The notes beneath the pieces are model-generated. The model had not been told where the DNA came from. It was given only the letters and a program-made list of their open reading frames with translations, and did no database searches. From contig RCAB01000433.1 in assembly GCA_003640385.1 (NCBI GenBank), forward strand, positions 1 to 53,137: a DNA stretch of 53,137 bases, given 5' to 3'. The translations under genes and the position numbers were made by a program. How positions within the stretch are numbered: the first letter of the stretch is position 1; every line of letters starts with the position of its first letter. This DNA comes from Setaria digitata (taxonomy: Eukaryota > Nematoda > Chromadorea > Rhabditida > Setariidae). Shown here piece by piece: positions 1 to 13,800 of this stretch.

Positions 1-3000
1 AAAAAAAAAAAACAAACTTAATGGAACCGATAATGAGAAAAAATAAATAAAAAAACAGAAGCAATCATCAGTTTCGAAAGGAAATCAAAAATTTATGTGT
101 TTAAATTGGTTTCTAACTTTGCTCATTGCATGAAGTGTATTTCTTCTTCCTTTCATTCACTCTCTGTTCAGTTTATATTCCTGAAATTGATGTTTTCAAA
201 AAAGTGTCAATACATTGGATGAAAACACAAGTGATAATCTAAGAATTCTTTCGAATTTCAAATTTCTTAAAAAAAAAATCACAGATTAGAAGTATCTTTT
301 CTGCTAAAAAAAGTTGATCTCATGAAATTCACATAAGAATTATTTCATAATTCGACTGACAGGTATGCTACACACGAAGAAAACGATAAAAACAGGAAGT
401 GAAGTAAATTTTCTGTAGCATAATAAATTATTTGTTTAATTGAAGTGCTATTTGAGTGGTTGTTTTTTTTTTCGGATGTGCCGTTTTTTCAGGATATTAT
501 ATTCAAACAAAGTGGAATAAGCTAATCTTTCAATTACTGTTATTCAGTAACTGAGCTATTTCAGCCCATATTTAACTATTAAAATCATTTTCGTTCACTT
601 TAAATATAATTTATAAAATTTTTTCCTTTTCTTTCATTTTCATTTTTTTTTTTTTTTTTTTCAACAGTAAACAATATAGTTCTGACATATTAATTTGGTT
701 GATGCTGCAAAACAACATCCCTTTCCTTGATATTACAATCTCCCACTAAAGTTTTTGAGGAAACTTCTTTATCCATATTAACTGAGCCTCAGTCGTAATT
801 AACGCTATAATTTCCACTAAAGCATTAATTAATAAACATCAGTGCAGCTGTTTACTTTACCTGTGCACAAGCTGACTTGATTAATAGTAGACTCATCCTC
901 AATTAATTGAAGTTTAGTTTAGATGAACAAAATTTTGTGGTTGCTATTTATGCAAATTACCTTTTTCGTATTCATCAAAATTTCAAGATTGTACCGAGCA
1001 AATATTTTGGGGTTATAATTAACTTCCTTAAAAATATTATCCTTTCATTGATAATAAGACTATGATAAACAGTGTTTTTTCTTGTGGTAAAACTAATTCT
1101 GAAATGCCTTGCTCTTTTATTCATTGCTTTTCTTTTATTTCTTAAATTTATCTCCTTGCAAAATTATGAAATGATGCACGCACTACCATTAAAAATAATT
1201 ACTCTTTGCAATGCTTGATAGTCATTCAGAATAATCCCACATATTTTTTTCTTCCTTTTTCTTTCCGTCGAATGAAATTGAATATCAGAAATAGTTTTTT
1301 CTCATTTCTTCTTTACTTTCATATTAAATATTAATTAACGGCTAGTAGCTCTACGCCTGATAATTCGTAAAATTAAATTTGTATAAAATGATCATGCTTG
1401 AGAAGTTATTAAAAATAAGAAAAAAAGACGAATAAAAAAAAAACTGCATTCTTATCTTTCCAATTTATCTGTCTTAATTGCTTATTTTTGCCGGAACAGT
1501 TCACTAATGAATAAAATGGTTTAAATGGTAATGGGAGAACCGAGTAGTTTCCTCTCGAGCATAAACAACATTTGTTCATTTCCAAGTAGTTTTGCTCTTT
1601 TTATTATTCTAATTTAACTTTTCAATACAATGAGTTCTTCTGGATATCATACACCAAAATCTAAAATAAATTTCGCATTATTTTAATAAGTGCTAGTCAT
1701 TTAATTGCTTCAAATTAGTTTTTATTTAACACTACGGATAAAGTTTTACTTCAAAATTAAATGGTCTAAAGAAAATGAGTTTATTTTGAAATATTTGGAA
1801 ATAGTATGAAAGCAATAAGCTATTCAACATTTTCACTTTGAGGTCTTTAATTTGACATTCAACATGGCTTTAATATTAAAAAATGAAATTGAAATTGGCA
1901 GATTTCAGTATATCAATATAATGCAGATTATCGAGGAAAAGATCCGTCTTACCTTTTATTTCTTGCTTTTTTTTGCTCTAATTTGAACAGAACTTCGTAA
2001 TCTCAAGAAATTATTTCAGAAACTGTTTCATAATTCAACTTTATTCATTTTCCTTAATATATCCTTCAAAAACAAGTTTTTCATTATAAATATTATTTTA
2101 AGCACACATGGCAATATTTTCCAGATATTTGATATATATATGATGGATAAAATGTTGCTCTTTCACTTTTTAACAAGGTGGACAAATTAAGTTTACTCTT
2201 TAATGATTAAAAATTTGACTTTGCAAAAACAAAAAAAGAAATTTTTTTTTTTGAAAGAGATGGAAAAGATACAACTCGAAGAAAATTAATTATATGGATG
2301 AAAATTGAATGCTTTGGAAGAGAATCATTTTATAACTCTTTAGAAAATAGCTGTTTACGAAAATTCTGTATAGCTAAACTTATAATTAAACTTCCAGACT
2401 GTGTCATTTAGTTGTCCTTGATGGAAGGAGAGTCTAAAAGATTCGAAGTCAGATTTCTGAAGAGTCTCCAAAAGAATTTATGAATTGTTAAGTCTCTGAA
2501 TAAATGCATTTACATATATCATTTATTTTTTAATTTTTCTAAGACGTATGAAAAGCTTTAACCGATTCTAAAAATTGCAACTTACCATTTTATTTCTTCC
2601 ACTGGTCAGTCAGAAATGAAGCTATTTAAAATTTTTCTTATCGGCTATCGTCTACTTGGTAAAAGTTCGGTTATTCCTCTCTCCCAAAAAAAAAAAAAAA
2701 AAGAAAAAAGAAGAAAGAAACAAGAAAGAAAAAAACAAGCTTGAAGTTTTATTAATGATTTTGGTCAAGGTAATATTACATTAAGTTCTTTTATGATCTT
2801 TTTCGAATTTAGTCAAATGACGCATGATAATTTTAAATTGGTAGAATGCAATTCAAGGATATTTAATAATCTTCGAATAATTAGTCTAAATTTGAATTTA
2901 TATTCAAATAACATCGGATTTATCGATTAGCTGACAACAACTTAAGATCTATTACTCAAAGAGGAAAACACAGGTTTAATAAGCAAACGTATTAGTAAGA

Positions 3001-4620
3001 TGTTAACCTGTGAATTCGGGAACCAAAAGAATCGGATGACCTTCCATATTTCTATGGTCTAATATGGCACGACTTGTAGACCTGTAGAATCACCAAATTT
3101 ATCAAAATAAGCTTGCTTGAATGAAATTTAGATGAACAGTCTCTAAATAGAGAAAAAACGTAACAGATGAATACAGCTATATGTGTGCATTATTATTCCA
3201 ATTTATGATAAAAAGCGTCGAAAAAATTAATTGGATATCATTTTGCAGTAGAATAGCCTGCAAGAGTTTTTGGAGAGGGATAGGCAGAATGTTAATTGCT
3301 TTTCGGAAGCTTCATCATATCGGATTAAAATTTTTTAGTCATGTCAATTGAAATTTGACATTTCAAGATTTTTACATTAATTGGAATTTCGAAATCAGTT
3401 CAGTTTAAAATTGGCATCTCATTATTTTAGACTAATTGGAAGCGAAGTGAAAATTTGATAGTCGAAAGTTTAACATAAAAAATTGTAAACAATTACAGTG
3501 CGTGTGATTTGAATGTCGCCTCATTTGACTAGTTCCTCTTTCGTCTTTCTATCCCCAAGAGTCTTGAAAAAAAAAAAAAAAATTGCTTCCGAGGTTTGAG
3601 TCTTTTAAAAGTCTTTTTATCTCTGTAAGATTGAATGCCTGGAATTTCTATCTTAGATTCTGAAAAAAAAAAAAACTCATAATTAGAATGTTCTTATGAT
3701 TAAATGATTAAATTATGGGCGTAGTAAGCATATAAAACGCTGAACTCACTGGCAGCTTCGGTGTTCTTCTATTAATGTTTGCATCCAAATCAGTAAAAAT
3801 ATTTAATTGAACTGAATTGGCTATCACATTTGTGAACTTCCCTTCGTCTCTGATCGTCCGTTTTCCACTTCTAGAAATTGTTTTATTTCACTGATTTGTT
3901 TCTTCTTTGATTATTTAGTGTTTGATTTTGCTAATTTAGGCAAATGTTAAACCTCCGAAAATTTGTGTCAGTGAGAAAAATAGAAAGGTGAATTTCAAAC
4001 TATCAATTTTTGATTTTTTGAAATGGTCATTTTGTCAAGACATCAAATTTGACTTAATTAGCTCTTGAAGAAGATAGATGGAAACAGGGCGTTACATATT
4101 ATCCAGAAACATTATACAATCTCGAAGACTCCTATATAAATGGGCTTAGAATGGTGAGACATTTGAATTAAGTGTAGAATGGTTAGAGGTATGGTAGTGT
4201 GGAGTAAGTAGTAGTACTAAGTTGGTTTCAATGGATAATTGAAAAGTCTTGATAAAATTATATTATAACTGTAAATAGATTAAATTTAGAGAGAATTTTA
4301 AGCTTCTCATCATTGCTTGGATTGTTTGATTTAATTATTTGAACAAAATTTAAGTTAATTGAGATTGAAAAAAGTTTGTTCTAATTCAATCATTGAATGG
4401 ATTTTTAACAACTCCTTTCAACGTGGTATTTTTTCAGACATTTATAGAAAGGATATAATAGTATGTGTGAAATAAAATTAAATAAGCAAATATTTGAAAA
4501 TAAGTTGTTTACAGGTAATTCGAGAATATAACCGACTTCTCAAAGTTTGATTTTTGTTGACTGAGTTATTTCTCGTCGCCCACTGCTCTAGTGCTCTAAT
4601 CAGTTCTGTAACTTCTTATC
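1..4620. other. gene-free AT-rich stretch upstream of flp-21
   Basis: I found no coding exon on either strand here. It holds homopolymer runs (A runs near 1-12 and 2688-2703, a T run near 645-661) and scattered short ORFs with no residue pattern of a protein. Two TATAAA-like boxes (near 3731 and 4134) could belong to a distant promoter for flp-21, but nothing ties them to it. Confidence 0.5.
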
Positions 4621-6571
4621 ATGAGTCTTACAGTATTCAGCATCCTACTTATCGTCTTATTCCAGCAACAATATTCCGCTCAAATAGCACCACCTAACGA
4701 CCTTTACTACGAATTCAGTAAGTTCACAAAGTTTTAATTCAGATAATCGCATTACTTTCCAGTTATCAGCAATTTACTGAGTTGAAGATCTTCAGAGAGA
4801 TCTGAAGCAAACACTATCGGAGGTATATATTATTTGCATATTTCATCTCAATTATTACATTCAAGCGTGACAGGAAGCTTAAACAAGTTACGAAATGAAG
4901 AGATGATGAAATTAAGCTAAATTGGATCTTTGCGGGAACTGTAATTTGAATAAACTTATTATGAGTGTTACATTTAAAACTTGGAATGGCTTTAGATAGA
5001 CCTGTAGTCTAAATATACTCTTTTTCATTTAAAAACTCCGAAACATTCGGGTTGCGACTTTTTTTGACCCAGATTGCTTTTCCTGCTTGGATTTTTCGCA
5101 CTAATAAATCTATAGTAAAATAAACAGATGAAAATGAAATAAATAAGCAATTCCTACTTTCATTTTTGAGCTACCTAATTTGCATAGAAAGAATTTTTGT
5201 AGATTTATTTTTAATTACAGAGTAAAATTCTAAAGACAAAACAGAGCAATAATCAGCTTTGAAGGGTGAATCATTTCAAATGTATTTCTTAAATCTGTTT
5301 ATCAGAAAACTTGTACAAATAAGTCAGCTGTGAAGGATGAAGCCTTTGTAATCCTTTCCAGATGGAAAATAAATGGTAAAAAAACGAAATTCCAAAATTT
5401 CATTTTTTGTTCAAAATAAAAATTCCTAGAATTCGTTCTGTTCTTGCTAGTCCATCACGATCAGTAATTATTCCTAGCAAAAGCTAAAGAATTGTTTGCC
5501 AAAAGATTCGATGTAGTAAATTTATAGAAATAAATGAGACGATGTATTATAAAAATTGTTCCTAGAACAAAAGCAAATACACAACAAGTAGACTAAGCTA
5601 TTTTGAACTGCATTTTGGTTTCTAGCATTTAGCTGTTTCGTTATTCTAAATTTATAAAATTTTATTCATTCAAAAATTATTTCAAAATCAGAATATCATA
5701 TTTCCTTTTAGTTGGTTTTTTTTTTTTTTGCAACAGTCAGTTTTGTAAGAAGAGCCTGGGTAAAGATAGTGATTAGACTTTAAAATACAAAATTTGATAA
5801 TCGGTAGCAATATAAATTAGGCTGGAGTGATTATTTAATGGTAACTAAATGTGCATTATTTAAAACTTAAAAGTGAGCAAACTGGTTGATTATAAGAAAA
5901 CAAAATAAATTAGTCTGTGACTGAAAAAAAGTGTTATTTGTCTGGGATTGTACTAATATGGATTCTAATTTAATTAGTATTTAAACATCTTCTAAAGTAA
6001 AAAAAAAGAAAAAGATTTTGATTTTTTCTTCGTTTATTTCTTTATTTACAGTGACGATAGTCTAGAGCATATTTTTCTAATTAAATTAGACTCTATTCAA
6101 GTTAAGTAAAACAAACTGATAATATATAATGACGACTATCATGCATTCTTATTCTGCTTCCAATTTCAGTAAATCCCTATACGAATTCATTACGACCACC
6201 AAATGCCAACATTTTTTCATCATATGAGGATGACAGGTATAGTTTTTTTTAATTAAAAAATCAAGAACTTACTAATAGATAGAAGAATTTCTAGATCAAT
6301 TCCTCTTCAAGACACCGCATATTTTGCTTATCTTTGCACAGTTATCAAGTTATGACTATTAAGTATTACCACTAAGTATTTGGATCATTAGACAATTAAA
6401 TTTAGATTACTTTGTGTTCAAAAACTTATTGGTCTCTGAGAAACACAATCATTGAATGAAAGTCAATAAAAAGGTGGCAGAAAAGAAGTTAGAAATGCTT
6501 AATTTTGATAAAAATCTCATTTCAGATCATGGAAACGAGCTTTGGGACCACGTCCGTTAAGATTTGGATGA
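4621..6571 (+). CDS. flp-21: FMRFamide-like neuropeptide precursor FLP-21
   Basis: Three phase-matched exons (4621-4717, 6170-6236, 6526-6571) encode a 69-residue precursor. Residues 1 to about 20 are a hydrophobic signal peptide (MSLTVFSILLIVLFQQQYSA). The C-terminus reads KR followed by ALGPRPLRFG and then the stop. KR is the prohormone convertase site and the final Gly is the amide donor, so the mature product should be ALGPRPLRF-amide. The C. elegans FLP-21 peptide is GLGPRPLRF-amide; there the precursor also yields a single peptide, which activates the receptor NPR-1 and affects feeding and aggregation behaviour. The family call rests on the near-identical ten-residue peptide and the one-peptide layout. 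Intron 1 is long (about 1.45 kb). The difference from the C. elegans peptide is Ala for Gly at position 1. A decayed copy of the start of this gene lies about 0.9 kb downstream. Confidence 0.93.
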
Positions 6572-7408
6572 AAACTGTTCTCTTTCGTACATTTTTGTTT
6601 TTATAAAATTTTTTTTTTGAAATTAGTCTTGTATTATCCTTACCTAATCCCTTATCATTTCTTGTCACTATCATTATACCATTTCATTTCATCACTGATT
6701 ATACTTGATAACACCCTGTAAAATGCTTACCATTCATTTCGTTCACGCTTTGATCAATTTTATTCCATGAATTGTTAAAAGATATGAGTTTTTTAATCAT
6801 ATCAATTTACAATACTTTCAAATTGGTATCATTTTTGATTTGCTAGGATTACACCTAAATTTTTTTCAATGAATTTTTGGAAGAGTAATTCTGGTAATTT
6901 TAGAAAATATTTTCAAAATACAAAAAAGTCCAGGAAAAAAGTATTGTTGAGAAACAAAAAAGTGCATGAAAGACATGAAACCAAGCAAAAATGATGTTTG
7001 GCATAAATCGGAAACTGCTGGCAAATGAATAATTAATCGTGTTTTATGATAAAAGCATGTATCATATATCGTATTTCAAAGTTTTCAATCATTTCAGTGG
7101 ATGATCCTAAAACTTTCTTTTTGTTTTAAATTCAAAAGATGACGCCACAATAATATCGAGCAGGCTGGCACAACTAACATAAGTTTGAGAGTTATCGGGG
7201 AAGGATGGATAATTGAAGGATCTTCACTGGATTTCGAGAAGCGGAAAAGTTCGCGAAGTGTAAAAAGGACGAGAAAACGAAAATAATTAAAGGACAATTT
7301 CATGTGAAATGAAATTTCCCAATACCATTTTTGGCTATATGTTTCACTTCCAATCATGACTTACCGACTGCAAAAATTCTGACTTCTAGAAATTATTCAA
7401 ACCTAAAA

Positions 7409-7454
7409 GTCAAAGACGGTTGAAAAATCATGTCAAAGACGGTTGAAAAATCAT
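7409..7454. repeat. 23-bp tandem duplication
   Basis: Two exact, adjacent copies of a 23-base unit (7409-7431 and 7432-7454) lie in non-coding sequence between flp-21 and the SIDT gene. They sit about 60 bases before the flp-21 exon relic. Confidence 0.9.
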
Positions 7455-7515
7455 TTTTAAGTATTTACTCATTAAATTTGTTGCAAACTGGGAAATAAAA
7501 CTGCGGAATGCTTTT

Positions 7516-7570
7516 AGTTCTGTAACTTCTTATCATGAGTCTTTACGCTATTAATTTCCTACGCTATCTT
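7516..7570 (+). pseudogene. relic of flp-21 exon 1
   Basis: Bases 7516-7543 are identical over 28 bases to 4602-4629, which spans the last 19 bases of the flp-21 5' leader, the start codon and the first three codons. Similarity then fades over the next roughly 25 bases, with inserted and changed bases that shift the frame. No second exon, KR site or peptide follows, so this is a fragment of a duplicated first exon and not a second neuropeptide gene. Confidence 0.8.
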
Positions 7571-7884
7571 TTAGACAAAAAGAAGAAAAATTAAAAAAAA
7601 AAAAACGATGATATCGTACGGAAAAATAAAAAGCTCGAAAAATTATCAGTTAATTTGCCTAAATTTATCATTTTGCTAAAGTCTGCATGATCTTGTAATC
7701 CACCACTTAACTAATTGTGTCTGCAGCCTAGCTTAACCGGAAATATCTGAAAGAAGTTAGAGCCAAGTGACTAATTAATTAAATCTCTCTCAAAAAAAAA
7801 TTGTACAAGAAAGGAGGATAGCAATGAGATTTAACGCCAGCAAAGAAATTATTTTTCACAAGTAGACTATAAGAGTTTTTTCAG

Positions 7885-10800
7885 ATGGCACATCTTTTAC
7901 CATTGCTACTCTTATTGTTGGTGCATTTTGCTCGGCTAGTAACGACCAATGGAGCAAACTCATCGGTACGGATAAAGGATGCAGCTCATATTCACAGTTT
8001 CCCGTTCAGTCTGCACAGATCCACAGTTATAACTGGAACAATAAGCACCGGACAGTTCAACATTCATCACGCAAATCTCGAGAAGTCAAACACTGTAAGT
8101 CCTTTCTAAATTTTTTTTACTCTTAAAAAAACCGAAATTTATTTTAATTATGTGTGGTGTCCCCTTTGTCAAGGAGCTTTTTGTCTGCAGTTTTGTTGGC
8201 CCGTTGGTGAATCATTTGGCCTCTTTGTTATAAACTTTTCCAATCAATATTACGAGAAATAGGAATTATTTTATCAGTTACGTGGGACGTAACATTCGTC
8301 ATATGGCACGTGTTATCAAAACAAATTCGATTTTTGATAATGATAACAATGAAACTTAATCTTACAATATTTAGTTAGATCTATTGCGGATCCAAGTACA
8401 CTTACATAACACCACGGAGTTGCTCGGTATCAGCAAACCATTGCTACAAGTAACTTGTCAACATCTCAGTGATTTCATATCTTTTGCATTACCAACCAAG
8501 TAAGTTTCGTTCGTATTTTGACTCTCTAATTAAGTCATTCATTTGTTCTTATCTAACTAATTGGCAGAAACTTTAATCAACTAATAATGAAATGTCAGTG
8601 AACTTTAACGTTTTTTTGACGTGAGAAATTGATTGCTTATGGTATTTGAATTGTGCATGTGTCAGAAATTCACATCATAAATTTGAATAATTGCAAAAAT
8701 AATTCCGTCTATGCTGAAGAACTAAAAGAGGCAAAGGACTATTGTTCTGGCCTAGATAAATGATAGTGATCTTTAGCTTTGGATTAAATTGTTTTATGGT
8801 TTCATTCGATTTTCGTGTCTTTCAGTTTTCTTGAATACACCAATTTTTATTCCTCCCATATACTTCCCAAAATCTTTGTTGTAATTTTTATTTCAATGCA
8901 TTTCGTGGGAGATCTGTAATGAGCGAGGTAAAGAAATAAAATTCAGGAACTGCTTCTCTAGCACGGGATTTTTCAGTAGAATGCAGATGCGGTTAGTAGA
9001 GGAGAAAAGATGCCCTGAGGCCGTTCATACTTCAAGTATGACTAAGACCGTAATATTTGAATTGTAAATTCTTTTCCGATTTAACTTTTTTCTTGCAGAA
9101 AAGGTAATATGAAAGATGGCGTGCTATTAACAGGTTTGGACAAGGATTTTTTAGAGTCACATTTCGATAATCAGTCTGTTTATGTGGTCATTTTGATGAC
9201 AGCCAATTCAAACAGTAATTTAACTTACACCTTGTCTGTCAAGATTTATGATCGATCTCAGTATAACATCATGTACTATTATTCTTTTTCTTTTGCTCCT
9301 GACAGTTCTCTTTCAGACTAAAAAAAAAAATAGCGATGAAATACGAGTACTAGATTGTATGTTGCCTACTTTTCCTTTTTTTTATTTTGGAAACTAATTT
9401 TCAAAAGGGTTAATTACTGATTGCTTCTTGCTCACGTAATTGCTTAAATATACTTTGAATTTTCACTGTCGACAGGCAAAATTTTGCATACAGTGGATAA
9501 ACATTTAAAAATAGTTGTAGACTTCCTGTCATAAATTCTCATATAAAAATAATAAATTTTGTATTCCTTAAAATAGTAATTGGAATGATAGGTCTGACTT
9601 TTGTAGTATTTTAAGCAGAATTAGAAATGCAATTTCATCGCTGTTGCAGTTTACATCCGCCAAACTTTACTCGTAAACTTTCGGGTCAAAAAATCTCAGC
9701 CGTGATGCCAATTGCTTTCAAAGTAAACATTTCTGAAACGCCCGTTCAGATGCTTAAGATATCAGTAAGAAGTAACGATGATTTGTGTGCTTTTTTAGTG
9801 ATTCAGAATTATTCGGTAAGTTTTGCAACCATTGATTAGGAGGACTACATGAAAATAAGCTTGTGAATGTCGCTTCAAGAACGTGCTTGTTAAATTGTTG
9901 AGAGAATTCGGAATTCCTTTTTTAAACAGAAATGTTATACTGCTTGGATTAAACTGTACTCACTCCCGACCAGTCCAATCCTTAAAGCCAATTCTTGTCC
10001 CGAATTACGGATTTAATTCGATAATCTTTAGTGCTGAATCATTTACAGAACACGTTTCTGAATTCGCTGATGATTGCCTTGAAATCCTCCATACATGTAA
10101 CTTTCACTCGAAAAGCATCACTCATGTTGACGACAGAATCACCTTTCCATGTTTTATTGATGGTACAAACAGATGATCGTGCATGCAATCCAGCTGCTCC
10201 TTCTCGTAGGTTTACATTCTGCATTTTTAGAAGAGAAGCAGCAATGTAGTCATCGTAAAACATTACAGTGACTGCATGCAGTTGCATTCCTGTAATTATT
10301 TTGCAGGTATTGATACTTAAGCTGCCAGACTCTAATCGCTACTATGCTATATATCTATAGGAGTAGCGAGGCTGTCATATTTATCATTACAAATGATCTA
10401 AAAAAATGAACTAAAGCATGAATTAAACTAAAGTAGATTCTTAATCTATCCGGAAAATTTAGGAGAATATGATCGCGTGAAGAAATTTGATATCAGCTTT
10501 AGTAATGTTAAATCGAGTTCGTTATATCCGTTAATAGTGATGCTCTTTTATTGCGCGCTAGCCGTTATTCTTCTCGCTAGCGACCACTTTATGCTACTAC
10601 GTCTTTTCCGTGATAGGTATGGAAGCGTACGACGTAACACTTCTCGTAAAGTACTGAACGTGCATTGCAGTAATATATCTTGTAGGAAATTTACAAAGAA
10701 CTAACTTTCATACTAGTGCATAATTTGGTTTTGAAGTTTAGTTAGTCCTTACTTGTCATTTCTGCATTAATGTAAGTCTACATGCGTAATTTTTTAAACC

Positions 10801-13800
10801 AAAGAAAAAAAAAAAACAGTTCCTTAGAGGTGGGATTTTTTCAGGCAAGCAGAAGCTGACATTCCTCTGATCGTTTTTTTAGATGAGGACAATTCAAGAG
10901 CCTCTCAAATTCCATCAGATCAGGTAAACTGAACGCAACCTTGACATAGACTATAGCAAAAGTTTTCTTCACCAGTAACCGTCTACGTTTACTGATTAAA
11001 GATTTGTGCTATTCAATGTCAAGGTCTCGTAGTGAATGACTTCAGTGCTTCGATTCAGTAATTTATGGAATCTTCCAGGTAATATCTGCCGCAAGCGACT
11101 TTAGCAATATTCTTGTAGACAATCGGACGGACGAAGACGAACAAAACACTGTGAAAAGTCGTTCTTTTATCGCTTCTAAGTGAACTTCTAAGTAGCGAAA
11201 GTTCAACTACTTTAATAACCATTAGAATGTTAGCAGTTACTAATTCGTTGACTGAATGAGAAATACATGAAGTAATGACAAGCAATTACAGGTACCTCAG
11301 TGCAAATAGCTGCCGAACATCGTGCCGTTGACACTGATACCAATGAAATTACTTTGCATTGGGCTCGTTTTTGAATATTTTTCTTAACTGGCCATATAAA
11401 ATTTTGATTAATATTGATGCTGCTGAGGGAAGATAAAATTAATGTGGATGGGTTGCAGAAAATGGGATGAAAGACTGCTGATATTTAAATATTTATGTTT
11501 ATTGCAATTTTTTCTCCTCAAAATTTCTTAGCAAAATAAGAAATCTCTCAAAACATCACTTTTTTTCATTGTCAGTAATATCGTGGTATGTATTGCAGTT
11601 AAACTGGAATAATTTTACGCTTTACTCTGCTTTCTTACCGCTCATAATTCAAGGTTGCTATACACTGTTATTGGTAAGTTTGCTTTAAAGTATCTGCCCA
11701 TTTTTTAACTTCGACTGTGTCTCAAACTCTTCTAGTTCAGTCATTTGTCAAACATTTCAATAATTAGAAATTCTGAGTAATTCCTATGTGTTTTACATAT
11801 TTATCAGCAGTTAATAAATTCTGCGCCCACTTTACGGGTAGCTCTACGTTGACGCTGTTTCAGCAAATGATTTGATTATTTAAATTCAGAACCAGTTGAA
11901 ACTGACTCGGGATAATATGAATGCCTGTTATCGCAATATGGAATGTGCAGTACCACTGGGACCATTTCACACATTTAATCATATGTATAGCAATATTGGA
12001 TATCTTTTATTCGGTATAGCTTTCATCGTCTTAATTATTCGACGGTAAGTGTGCATATTGCTGGTTCGAAATTACTGGTGTTTGATTTCGAAAGATTGAA
12101 AGTCCAGAGTTGCAGTTTAATTTCTTCACAATTTCCTTATTTTCAATTCAAATTTCTTAGTTTATCTTTTCACCTGTAATTGGAAAATTTGATTTATACA
12201 AAGGGATAAAAGGAAGTTCTGTCTGGACAAAGACTTTGCAAAAGTAATATATTTTTAGATTTTAAAACGACTGTTTACCCCAAACGATCAAGAAATGATG
12301 AGTTGCAAATTTCATAATAACAAACCTTCAAGAGCGTACAGTTCGCTTACTGATTGAGTGAACACAATTGAAATTGAATATATCTATCAATTTATAAATA
12401 TCAAATCCTTTATAGTTATAAGTATTGGAAATATTACCCTCACGGGTACAACTATTGCCCATACGTTTTTTTTAATATTGGTCTGATAATGTGTGTGCAA
12501 GCTTTCCTTAGCGCCTTTTATCACATATGTCCAAACCACGAAATTTTTCACATTGGTGATTCTTTTTCTCAATTAATTCAATAAATCCAGCATATACTCA
12601 ATCACTTGTGGAATTTTTCCGAAAAAGTCCTATTTTTTTCCTCTGTTTATGATTATAATTATGAGGCATGCTCAGAATATATGATTTAAAATTTATTTTA
12701 AACTTTAGCACAGTGCAAATTATTTGAAATGTTTCAACAGAAATTTCTGCAGTTATATTTTCAGAAGATTACTTAACGGTCAACTGTTATAGATACCATA
12801 TTTATCGAGGTAATATTAATTCTTCTAATGGTACGGTTCTATTTTGTTCGACGTGGTGGCATTTCATCAGATGGAATCTTTCAGTCAATCATATATGCCA
12901 TTTCTTTTCATGTTGTTGTCCATGTGAGCTCAATATCCTTTAGTCTTTATTAGCGGTAATATCATGGAAGCATATTGCTTCTGCTTTTGCTATAAGTTTT
13001 ACTTACGTCTGCATCTCGATGTATTTGAGCGTTACAATTTTTGGTCTAAAGGAATACGGCAGTAAAATTATACTGTCCAGTCTTAAATTTTTTATGGCCA
13101 AGAACATTTATTTCCAGATTAAAATTGTTTGGTCCACCTCTAACAGATATCGTTTGCATTGCTTAAGCACATAAGAAACCACATTTTTATCTTGTTAATG
13201 CACCTTAAAGAATTTGGATGACTTTGATTAGTTGTTAGATAGAATCAAAACTGTCATTTCATTTGTAGTTTTCATGTGCATTGTTTTTTTTGTTGGCTAT
13301 TTCAGATGCTAGAGAATAACTTGTATACGTTCATGATTATGCTTACATCAGCATTGCTGCTACTGATCGCTTTGGAATATCATTTGTTGTTTGGTAGTCA
13401 GTTAATTTTGTTAATAACTTTGGTTGATTTTTTAAAGCAGCAAATTTTAATGTTTGGTTCAACGCTTCCTATCGTGTAAATTATGCTTCTGAAATTCTCA
13501 CTGTTTTTTTTTTTCCTTCATTCTGATTACAATTTAATTTTAGAGTCGATTCTAAACTGGAAAAATTGGTCACAATATTTGTACCAGCTGGTTTCAAAAG
13601 ACGAAAGGAACCGAAGTTTGATGCTGAGAAAGTAGGCCGCCAAGTCCTTGATGTGCTAATTTTTTATCTTTTTTGCAGTTTTTATAGGCCAATTGCACGA
13701 TGATTATAACATATTTATGTGATGGTATGTAATAGTTTCTTTTTTTAAGTGATTTAATTTAACTGGTTTGGATAGAATGGCTTGAATTACTGCCATCAAG

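Noticed and set aside
10039..10287. Minus-strand 82-codon ORF with protein-like composition
   Set aside because: It overlaps SIDT exon 10049-10205 on the plus strand, whose translation (VTFTRKASLML, then HVLLMVQTDDRACN) aligns with the family and fits both flanking splice phases. The antisense frame is a shadow.
12953..13103. Open stretch WKHIASAFAISFTYVC onward as an extra SIDT exon
   Set aside because: Its only upstream introns would be about 20-30 bases, too short, and joining 12923 directly to 13306 is in phase and matches the family spacing.
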